The position numbers and the translations under genes are program-made. A stretch of 64,000 nucleotides of DNA from Mangifera indica. Lineage: Eukaryota; Streptophyta; Magnoliopsida; Sapindales; Anacardiaceae. This document shows, one piece after another, positions 48,162 to 57,708 of this stretch (positions within the stretch are counted from its first letter, which is position 1; every line of letters begins with the position of its first letter). The DNA lies in contig NC_058139.1 in NCBI RefSeq assembly GCF_011075055.1, positions 18,187,584 through 18,251,583 of the forward strand, written 5' to 3'. A model generated the notes under the pieces. It saw nothing but the letters and a program-made list of their open reading frames with translations. It ran no database searches and had not been told where the DNA came from.

Positions 48162-50281
48162 TCATCCACCATATCGGCTCTTAAGACTTTCTGGAGGCTC
48201 CTCCTCCATGATGCCTGAACCAGTAGTTGCCAAATACTCTCGGATTGTTGTTTTACGATCTCCGAGAAAAGTGTGGTCTAGAAAGTTGTTGTAAGCTTCA
48301 TTGCCAAGATTTTTGGCCGCCAACACACTGCAGAGTATGCAACAAGCTCAAGTTATCTAGAGAGAAACTACTGCAGGTATTGACAGACTTTAGATGTGAA
48401 ACATCGGTCCCTCAACCCGTGGATTGGCTAGGTTTAATCATTTGTTAGTAGACATGGATAAATGAAACAGTAATGCCTAAAAATAAAATGGGAAGCACTA
48501 AATATTGATGCCAAGAAATGACAGATAGTATTAACTGCAAATCAAACAGAAACAATAGAAGCAATAATTTGCCATCTGCACATGCATATGCACAATGGTT
48601 TTGAAAAAGTTCTCCAAAAACGTAGAATGAGAGCAATCCAATACATTACCCTTGCTTGACAAAATAAGCTAGTTTCTGGATTTATCTTATGACTCTGCTG
48701 GAGTTGACATATAATGAGTTCAAAATCTCTAGTTTGCATAAAAATCAAAGTTTAACATCCACTTTATATCTCACAAGCAACAAGTTCATGAAATATATAT
48801 GCAATTGTAAGAAAGAACACCTACCAGTGCCGCAGATAAACACGGCAAGGTAAGATATCATCCCTCCAAATCTTATCAATGTTGTATTGACCGTAATGCT
48901 GGAAATAAATCTCCTTGCTTCCTGGAAAAAAGTAAATAAATAAAAGAAACATTCAAGGTGCTGAAAATTTTAAACCTTTTAGGCTACCTGAAACAACTAA
49001 ATAACTTCAATCCTCTCACTAATATTTGAAATTCGCTATGAAAAACTTGAACTACAGCAAATTTCTGTAACTATAAACATCATGAAGTTTGGGAAATTCT
49101 AACTAGTAAGAACACTAAAGCAAACTCTACCTTTGCATCTAATTTGGAAGAATTCCTCGTCACTAGATCTTGCACAAAGCACCTGCAATCTTTACCCGAA
49201 TCAGCTCAATCAAAGCCAGTATTGAATCGAACATTACAATTTAAACCTAGAGAAATCAAATTCACACACCGCGGGATTTGTAGATGGCTTCCCATCAAGC
49301 GTTTCTGGAAAAACCTGTAAGACAATAAATTGATTCATGAATAAATTTATAAAATGAAAATTGAACAAACAAGCAGACAGATAACTTGACTAGGCACTTA
49401 CAGCTAAAAACCGGAATTCGTGCTCTCTTCTGATAAAGGCTGGAATCTGAGTTTGTAGGGTAAGAAATTCATTGATTAGAACTTCAAATTAACTTCAGTT
49501 CAAAAATTCTTAAACTGTACATGTTATACCTCTGACTTTTGAATCTCAAAAACTGTAACAATCAAAGTCTCTCCTTCAAATGGCTCCACACTCAAGCTCG
49601 AAATTTCCTGAATTAATTACACCAAGTTTCTTTTTTTATATTTTTCCTCAAATTTCCCAGCATTATTATTAAATAATGATAAAGAAAATTAATACAAAAG
49701 AGTGAACTAAGACCTTGGTTTCAGGTTTGGCGATGCCACGCTCGAAGAAAACGGGAGCCGTGTGAGCGAACACGCGACGGAATCCGTTCAGTTTGGCTGC
49801 TCTGAAGTTGATCAAATCAGGAAACGTATTCCTCGCACTGTGCTCTAGAGGAAAAAAAGCACCGTATCAATTACGAGGAAAACGGAAAAAAGAGAAAGAA
49901 CCAGTGATACTGATGATAATTGGAGGTACCGGAGAGGAGAGAACCGAATCCACAGATGGAAATGAGAGCCTCGGGAGAGAGGAGCTGGTAAAAATCGGAC
50001 TCTTCATTGAGTTGAATCGGCTTCGATTCGTTCACCGGAGATGTGGGTCCGAGATGGTTAAGGGACATCGACAGAAAGCCTCGAAAGAGAATTTTACGTT
50101 GAGACAGTGAAAAAGCGTTGAGTCTGAGAGGAAGGAGAGTGGAGGAGCGTGCTGTACACGCGCGAGGAGATGGTGAAATGTGTGTATTGGTGGTGGTTGT
50201 GGTCACAAGTGAAGAAAAGGATGGTGGCGGGCTCGCGGCTGCGTAGACGCACAGCCAGTCAGCCAGGGAGTTTGTTGACAT
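48162..50281 (-). CDS. Gamma-glutamylcyclotransferase-like conserved plant protein, probably plastid
   Basis: Eight exons sum to 966 nt (321 aa): 49930-50281, 49714-49844, 49530-49607, 49402-49446, 49270-49314, 49131-49182, 48825-48921, 48162-48327, all GT-AG with consistent phases. The first 70 residues are Ser/Thr/Pro-rich, basic and poor in acidic residues, as expected for a chloroplast transit peptide. The core begins ICGFGSLLSE (109-118), reminiscent of the GxGSL substrate loop of gamma-glutamylcyclotransferase-like folds. It continues with FRAAKLNGFRRVFAH, FFERGIAKPETKEISSL and a conserved tail DHTFLGDRKTTIREYL...MEEEPPESLKSRYGG. I know the family as an uncharacterised conserved plant protein. 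The enzymatic label is only a fold-level guess, with the catalytic Glu unproven. Confidence 0.85.
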
Positions 50282-50491
50282 TTTGGCTAAAGGCTATGGG
50301 TGTTTTGGTATATTAATATGTGATATTACTATATGATATTACTCCGATCGTGCGACTCTTTTAATCGTTTTATTTGGGAATGGACACTAGTTAGGGTTAA
50401 TTGTTCATCATGGACGAAAATACCCTTTCTTCATAAAAATTCTATTCACCTTCCTCAAGTTTTTTCAGCTCCTAAAAAAGGCTTTAGCCAT
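50282..50491 (-). promoter_or_regulatory. Upstream region of the cyclotransferase-like gene
   Basis: Only about 210 bp separate the start codon from the next transposon target site. A TATTAATATG...ATATGATAT stretch lies 25-60 bp upstream. No clear TATA box was assigned. Confidence 0.3.
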
Positions 50492-50500
50492 TTCATTTTG
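50492..50500. repeat. Left 9-bp target duplication
   Basis: TTTCATTTT is identical to 52123-52131. Confidence 0.85.
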
Positions 50501-50992
50501 CCGAAAAGACTTTTTCCCATCTAAAGATGGTTTCTTTTTTAAGTTTCCACCGTATAATTTAAAAAAACTTTTTTTATCTATTTATGAGTTATTAAACCTA
50601 TTAATTTTAAAAAAAAATTATTATTTTATCTGTAATATTAAAAATAAACTAAAATTTTATTTTTTTTCTTAAACCTTAAAAACTAACAATTATTTTTTAG
50701 GATTTATTTTTTAATCATTGGTGATCTCTCTCTCCTGATATTTTCTCTCTCTCTTATGGTATCTCTCTCCTTATCTTTCCCTTTGACTGACCATCCAAGC
50801 TAGAAAGATGAAGAGTTTTATTAGAAAGACAAAACTCTTCGTCCTTTGTCTTCTCAAAAGAAGGTGAGAAAGACCTTTGTCTTTTTCTGGGAAGACAAGA
50901 AACTCTTTATCTTCTTAGCTTGGATGGTCGACTAGAGAGAGAGATGAGGATAAAGAGACTGTCAGGAGAGAGAGGTCATCGACAATGACATC

Positions 50993-51127
50993 CTCTCATT
51001 GTTGTTACAATATTTCAAGTTGTTAATCTCATTCTTTACATTTTCTCTCAATCATCTTTGGTAGTCACTTTTTCCTTTTTTTTTTTTTTAAGTATATCGA
51101 ATAATTTGATCAGTTGATTGATGTCAT
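50993..51127 (+). repeat. Copy 1 of a 130-bp direct repeat
   Basis: CTCTCATTGTTGTTACAATA through GATTGATGTCATG. It matches 52132-52259 at most positions (shared CTCAAT.ATCTTTGGTAGTCA and TTGATGTCA). This copy lies inside the Pack-MULE-like element and the other lies just outside its right end. Confidence 0.7.
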
Positions 51128-51339
51128 GTAACACCTACAGGTAAGCTCAAGAGTTTTTTTAAATCTTTTTTATTGTTTTAAATTGAGTTAATAAATGTTT
51201 TTCAGAGCGATACTCGTTTGTGTGTAGAGGTATACATGGTTGTGTATCGTTAGCAAGTTTAAATTTTCAAATAAGATTAGAACCTCGAAAAAATGGGGTG
51301 TTGCCTTCGTAGAGGTGTCATCAAGATATTTTACAAAAC

Positions 51340-51698
51340 TTTGATGAAATTGGATGTAGCTAGTAAAAGCTGTGGGAAAGCTCCAATAACCAACTATGGG
51401 TGACTCCTTTGAATTGTAAATGAATTTGCCATCTATTGCAACTTTAGGAATTTGAGCAATCTTTGAGGAATGTTTTCTTGTAACACTTCTCTATCATTTT
51501 TTAAACAGTGGACAATCTATAATATGAAAAGGCTAAAGCGGGGATGACAGAGTTTGCAAGGATTTTAGTTTTGGGCATTTCTCAATTGATAAATATTTGA
51601 AGTTACTAAGGTCTAGAATGGATTTGAGCTTTGGGAAACCTTCAATGTCCAATCTTCCATGAGAGGTGAGGTTGCTGAGATATGGAATTAATTTAAGC
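51340..51698 (-). pseudogene. NBS-LRR resistance-gene 3' fragment captured by the element
   Basis: On the minus strand the translation runs through LRR-type text (LDIEGFPKLKSI; YLSIEKCPKLKSLQTL), then a CPLFKK-like segment, then, after frameshift and stop, SKIAQIPKVAIDGKFIY. The series 'C-P-x-L-K, C-P-L-L-K-x-R, K-I-A-H-I-P-x-I-x-I-D-G' is the typical C-terminus of CC-NBS-LRR disease-resistance proteins. The NB-ARC domain is absent and the frame is broken, so it is a captured pseudogene fragment. Confidence 0.72.
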
Positions 51699-52122
51699 CA
51701 AGAAGGTGAGGAAGACCCTCGTCTTCTTCAAGGAAGATGAGATCTCTTGTCTTATTCTGGGAAGATGAGATCTCTTGTTTTCATCTGGGAAGATGAGATC
51801 TCTTATTTGGATGACCAGTATGAGGGAGAGATGAGGATAAAGAGACCGTCAGAGGAAGAGGAAGCATTGAGAGGGAGAGGTCACCGATGATGGCATCAGT
51901 GATTGAAAAATAAACTCTAGAGCGGAAAATGTTATTTTTTAAAACTTGGCATAAGGGAAAATTGTTAGTTTTTATGGTTTAGGGGGGAAAAGAGATAAAA
52001 TTTTAAAACCAATGAATTTAGTTAACTTTAATAGTCTATGGGTGGGTAAAAAAAAATTTAAAAGTAAAAAAATGAAAACTTGGGAAATGAGCAATCAATA
52101 GGTGGGAATAAGTCCTTTGGCC

Positions 52123-52131
52123 TTTCATTTT
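52123..52131. repeat. Right 9-bp target duplication
   Basis: TTTCATTTT, exact copy of 50492-50500. Confidence 0.85.
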
Positions 52132-52259
52132 CTCTCATTGTCATTGTAGTATTTCCAATTGCTAATCTTATTCTCTATATCTTCTCTCAATTATCTTTGG
52201 TAGTCACTTTATCCTTTTTTTTAAGTATATTGTACAATTTGATCGATTGATTGATGTCA
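52132..52259 (+). repeat. Copy 2 of the 130-bp direct repeat
   Basis: CTCTCATTGTCATTGTAGTA through GATTGATGTCAC. It starts at the target duplication of the Pack-MULE-like element. See copy 1 at 50993-51127. Confidence 0.7.
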
Positions 52260-54367
52260 CATTGTTAAGACAAAAAATCCCTAAATGCAAGTTGTGTTTT
52301 CTCATTGAAACTATGTTTTTTGATGAAAACTGTAGAGTTTTTTGTGTTGGTTAGACACATTGGGTGAATCTTTGTTGAAATTGATGTGTCAAATTGTTTG
52401 TTGTGTGGAAGGTGAAATGTACAAACTAGTTGATTCAAATATTGTTGAGATAAAAAAAACCCTTAAACGTGGGTTGCGTTTTCTTGTCAAGATCATGTGT
52501 GCATATCGATAGGGTTTTCGTATCGATAAGATTTGTTAGGTGAACCTTTTGTTGAATTTGATTTGTCGAATTGAATGTTATGTGAATGGTTAAATGGCTA
52601 TCAAAATCTATACAAGCTTTATTTATAGTTGATTTTAATTGACTATTTTGCTTGAATGTTGTGTTGATGATGAACTAGATGTCAATACCAAAAACTAGAA
52701 ACCCTAAATGAACAATGGTTAACCTTTTAATATCAGTGTATTGGCATGAAACCAATCTTCTTTTAGGATTTCTAGTGTCTATTTTTTGATTGACTATTTT
52801 GTTTGAATATTGTGTTAATGATGGAATAGATGTCAAAAACATAAACCGTAAGCCCTAAATGAATTGTGGTTGTCCTGTCGATATCCTTGTATCAGCAAGA
52901 TATCAATGGGACACCAAGCTTCATTTTGGTTTTCTAGTTTCTACCATTGATTGACTACTTTACTTAATTTTTGTTTGAATGATGAAATAGATGTCAAAAT
53001 TGAAGACTCTAAACGAAGTTTGAGTGTACTACTAATGCATGGATATCAGTAGGGCAACCAAACATCATTTTAGGTTTGCCATTGGCTTATTTCTTTTCAT
53101 TGAAGTCTGAGTGTTGGGTTGTTGGTTAAATTTCTACTAGCTAATGTATCTTGCTTTATTGTACAAAGAATGTCTAGTGTGACATTTGATTCGAGGACAA
53201 TAGAGCATTGTTAATGGATTGACATTCACACAAGCATTTTGGAATACCATATATTATGAGATGCAATATTCCAAATTTGCTTGTTTGATTGTCTCTCTTT
53301 ATCAAATCAATGATATTGGACTATGAATTCGGCAGAGTATAATGGAGATTATACACAATGTTATAGGAAGGTAATATCCATTGGGTACACTGCTTTGGCT
53401 TACGAGAAGAAGGTTGCATGCAATGTTATGGCAAATTGTAGTCTTTTTTTAAGATTCCAATCAGTAAGCATGCATAATGATCCAGGTGCATCAAACATAC
53501 TATCACCTCTCTTTTGAAAGGTCATTGTTAATGTCTGGAATATAAAAAAGGAACTTACCCTAGACTTTGACATGACATTACATGCAACCTATTTCTTACA
53601 AGTCATAACAATATAACCGACAAATATTACCTTCCCAGGACATTCTGAACAATCTTTGTTGTGCTCAAACAGATCTACAGTAGTCAAATGCCACCAATCC
53701 TGTAAAGAGAGACAATCACACAAGCATTTTGGAATGCCACATTGTGTGAATGTCACTCCACATTGTCAAGTTGGAGCTTAGAATATCAAAGTCTTTTTGG
53801 TGGTGCATAATAACACATTAATATTCAATTAGCTAGTTTTATTTATGAAATCGAAATATTCTTGTATTCATTTGTTATAGTAAAACAGATTTATTCATAA
53901 AGAGTAATGATTCAATCAACAACTTACAATATAGAGATAGAATAAATATGGAGTGAATGAGTGAAGATGGATTTTATAGGTGTATGTTTTGATCATGAGT
54001 ATCTTTGGTTTAAAAATAGTGACAAATCCAAAGAGTATTTTCTCAATTTAAAAGTTAAATTTATTACTTTTTAAGGTAAATAATTAATTAAAATGTTTTA
54101 CAAATGTGACAAATACCATCATACCTAGAAACAATATTTCATCAATCCAAATAATCTAATTCGGGGAATAAACTTCTTTGTTCAAATATGTTTAGTAATA
54201 ATTTCATTAATAATGAAAATAGGTTCAATATACTTAAACCAAAAACAAACAAACAAAAAAAGAGAGGGTGGGGGGTGTTCAATATTATTCTACTCATTTC
54301 ACACATAGCAAAGTTCTTTCTTCTCTCTATATACAAACTCATATCTCATTTCCTTTGCTTTTGTTAT
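52260..54367. other. Intergenic repeat-like DNA
   Basis: No gene is supported. Internally related passages recur: TTGATTGACTATTTTG/CTTGAATGTTGTGTTGATGATG near 52630, 52785 and 52950, and CACACAAGCATTTTGGAAT at 53229 and 53708. These suggest an old, tandemly duplicated repeat. A 64-codon open frame at 53323-53517 has protein-like text, but I cannot assign it. The right end includes the PP2C 3' UTR. Confidence 0.4.
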
Positions 54368-56248
54368 TTAATTCATGAGACCAACTGCTTGTTTTGAGAG
54401 CTTCAAAGCGCCAACATTAGGAGTTGATGAAGAAGGGTGAAAGAAGAGACAAATAGCAGAGATATCATCCATTGCAATGCCTCGTTTCTTATATTTCCAT
54501 GCACTAGCTGCACATTCCACCAGTCTTTTAGCCGATTTTTCTCTTTCCCTAGTTGAAGAAACTATTTCCACAGCTTCTTGGTTTGAGATGACATCCCATA
54601 ACTACAAAACAAATCAAATTCCAATCAAGGGAAGACATTAACTTGTATGGATAATTAATATTATTGTGAATTCATACCCCATCTGTTGCCAGAATGACAA
54701 ATTGGTCTTTACTAGTTATGTCTCTTTGTGTTACATGAGGCACAGAAATTAAGCCGAAATCTTTGATGCAGTAGTCACCAAAGGCTCTTGAAACTGCTAG
54801 TCCAGGTGTCTCTCCATTCGGCGTCCACACCCTGTACACTCCAGGTTCATCATGTAAACAAAACACTAGTCCTTTGGACTGGATTATTCGTTCAGCTTCC
54901 TCTGAATCCAACAAAACCAACATCAGCACAATAAACCCTATACAATAAAACCCCATTTGTATTACGAGCAAACTTGTACAGAAATTCAAAGGGTGAGAAC
55001 CCACCAGGTAAATTTGGTTTGAAGTCAATGGTCAGCTGAATTGGTACCAAATTGCCATCATCAGAAAGGGTTGCTAACACTGCTCGAGAATCACCTACAT
55101 TTGCTACCAAAAGGTTTTCACCCTATACATTATCATTAGAGAGAAAAAGAGTTAGGCTACTTTTATTTAGCTTCAAAACTTTCAAAACTATAAGATTTTC
55201 CTCTTACCAAATTTTATAATGTATACTAACATTAATTATAATTATAATTATAATTTAAATAAAATTAAATAATTTAATAAGTTAATGACAATTTATAGAT
55301 GTATATAAATTTAATACACTTAAAAAGTTATATTTTAGATAAAAAGCAATAACATGAGTGTTATGGTTAATTAGACCTTTAATAGAATCCAATAATTTAT
55401 TATCGCTGTTATGGTTGATTAAACTTTAATGATGAAAAAATAATTATTAAAAGTCCATTTGCCATCGTTAAAACTTTTTAATGGTGGGAATAGAAAAAAA
55501 TTTTCCCTTATTTAAAGGTTTTTTTTCTTATAATATGTTTTATAATCTATATGTATATCATATGGATTATAATTAAATGATTTTATGTTTGTTTAGGTAA
55601 ATGAAATCTTAGGCTTACCTGCTTAACAATTGTTAAAGCTGTACTACCGCTGCGAAAACAATCAATCCCGGAATGACCCTTCAGCTCCTCGTCAATGGCA
55701 GCGTAAGTCTTGAGGTAAGTTTGTTTCCAAATATCAAACTGGTGGAGGTTTCGATCCATACTCAATTGAGCAGATGTTGAATTACTTAGAGTTTGTTGCC
55801 AATTGCACAACAAAGAAGGCGGCACTGATTCCCTCACCCGTTTGGCTATAACATGTCCCCATGGACCATGTCCATCGAACATCCCGCAAAAGATCATGTC
55901 CTCTTGGCATCCAAACTCCTTAAACAATTCCAGTTCAACAAAATCAACAACAACGTAAAACAATAAATACTTCATTAATCATAATACATTCATAATTTAT
56001 TCTTGTACCTCCCACACGACTGCTGAGTCTTGATTAATTCCTTTTTGGCCTCTCTTGGAGCAAACTGAGGCAAAGTTGTTTGACTTGTTGGACTTTGTGT
56101 TGCCAGACGAACTCAACATCAACTCCTTCTTCTTTGCATCTTTTGCCAAGGCTGCTGCAGCTTCTCTCCCACTATCATTTCTACAATTTTTACCTCTTTT
56201 GATCGATACAGTCTTTGCCAATCCATCAAGAAGAGATGGAAAAAGCAT
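54368..56248 (-). CDS. Protein phosphatase 2C, clade E (EGR type)
   Basis: A Mg/Mn-dependent Ser/Thr phosphatase. Clade E growth-regulating (EGR) members act at the plasma membrane as negative regulators of growth under drought. Five coding exons sum to 1116 nt (371 aa): 56009-56248, 55619-55918, 55005-55122, 54678-54901, 54368-54601. The N-terminus MLFPSLLDGLAKTVSIKRGKN matches the EGR clade. The ATG at 56248 is chosen because a splice acceptor (CTGCAG) lies 10 bases upstream, so the leader carries an intron. Metal and phosphate motifs are present: FASVCSKRGQKGINQDSAVV, MFDGHGPWGH (Asp95, Gly96), VANVGDSRAVL, AVSRAFGDYCIKD, ILATDGLWDVIS (Asp293) and AMDDISAICLFF (Asp339/340). All needed catalytic residues look intact. 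Closest in feel to EGR3 (At3g16800), from memory. Confidence 0.94.
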
Positions 56249-56257
56249 ATTGTCCCT

Positions 56258-57708
56258 GCAGTTCAATTATATTACATATAAATCACACACCCTTTTTCAT
56301 TGTTTCAACGAAATGAATAATATTAAAACAGCAGCTAGATTAACTATACAACACCTTTCTCCTTCGTTAAGTTCCCAGAAAACAGTACTCGGAACTTGTA
56401 TTTTTTTGAAATCTGAAGGCTGAATTATGGACGGTTCGATGTTAACAGCCAGACTTGAGCTTCAAGATCGCTTATACTCCATTGTTTGTCGTCTTCAACT
56501 TGCAGGCTCAAGTGTCTCAGCGTAACGTATAGCTTTACATAAACTGTAAGTTGACCAACCAATTTACCTAATAGCTTGGTTAGACTCCCAATCAATGCAA
56601 TAGTAATGGGGTATTTCGGTCATTTTACTAGGTGAACAAGGTCAAGAGCGAACGTCACGCCCATTAACATAAGACATGCTTTTAGGTTATGACAACCAAT
56701 TAATTAATTAACATAAGATTAACGTTAAAGAATAAACAATTATTAGTCGGTTATAAAATATATTATTCAACATTAAAAGACAAGTTCATGGTAATTAATT
56801 TTAGTATATACTTGTGGGTCAAAATGATCGAGAATAAAAAATTACATCTGCAATAATAATTAATAACTACACATTACCCAACCAAACACGTGGCTAAATA
56901 GTAGCCATACATTTCAAACTCAAAGGCTAATTACGCTTAATAATTTACGAAGATAAAATAATTCTGGAGTATTGTGGTGTTTGGTGACGAAGATAAAATA
57001 ATTCTGGAGTTGTTACGAATTACTAGTATGCTCCAAGCACTATAATTTATATTAGTTTGGACAAGTTGGGTAGATTCCTTCATCCATATGAAAAGGAAAC
57101 GGAAACGGAAAATGGTGGGGTTGGAGTTTGGATGGAAGTGAATACTGTGTTTGTTTCGGTAGCAATCGGTGTTGAAGAAGTTGACGTAGTTTTGGGGCCT
57201 CACTTTTGTGAAGGTGGCGAGTCATGAACCACTTGTCTTGTCTTCCCAGAAAGGCGGCTGGCTTCAATCTGCATTAACTACGATAATCAATTCACCGACA
57301 TTTGGACCACATGTAAAATCTATACTCATATGATCTGCATTAATATAATGCATATACTATATTATATAATTTATTATATAATATAGCAATATATATTATT
57401 TTTTATTTATATTATATTATAACCATATATCGTAAAATACTAACCACACTTTTTTTCTCATTCTTGACTTGCAAATACCAAATAATAGTTCTACATAAAT
57501 TAATGAATTTTATACAAGAAAAAATGACCAGTTAAAAAATAGTTGGGATAGGGCAAAGCATAAATAGTGCATGCCTCTTTCTGCCATTCTGTGTCTTCCT
57601 CTCTCTCTGTGTATGTGTGTGTGTTTACTATTCATTTTTTTGCAAAGAAAAAAGGAATTTTCCACAATTGTGGAAAAAAATAAGGTGGAGCTTACGATAC
57701 TCCACAGC
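56258..57708 (-). promoter_or_regulatory. PP2C 5' leader intron, promoter and spacer to the PLD gene
   Basis: A leader-intron acceptor is at 56258. The leader exon should lie further right (about 56330-56520), but its edges are uncertain. From 56560 to 57500 the DNA is AT-rich with ACACGTGGC (G-box-like, at about 56888), a plausible ABA/drought element for this PP2C. A small direct duplication, GACGAAGATAAAATAATTCT, sits at about 56947 and 56986. The last 200 bp before 57709 will be the PLD 3' UTR. Confidence 0.4.

Larger units (their letters stand above)
50501..52122. mobile_element. Pack-MULE-like element carrying an NBS-LRR fragment, 1622 bp
   Basis: The left end GCCGAAAAGACTTTTTCCCA is mirrored at the right end by GGTGGGAATAAGTCCTTTGG(CC). 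An exact 9-bp duplication (TTTCATTTT) flanks it. The outer arms (50501-50990 and 51700-52122) are partly inverted and partly repeated (GAAGATGAGATCTCTTG units; GAGAGAGGTCATCGACAATG versus GAGAGGTCACCGATGATGGC). The middle (about 50993-51698) is unrelated DNA including a resistance-gene fragment. No transposase is present. Confidence 0.82.

Noticed and set aside
48700..48830. Possible extra exon of the cyclotransferase-like gene (minus-strand open frames 48445-48748)
   Set aside because: The eight chosen exons already join in frame with GT-AG borders; these frames are intronic.
49793..50110. 105-codon plus-strand open frame
   Set aside because: It is antisense to exons 1-2 of the cyclotransferase-like gene, whose frame and splice sites are convincing.
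56055..56423. 122-codon plus-strand open frame
   Set aside because: Antisense shadow of the PP2C first coding exon and leader.
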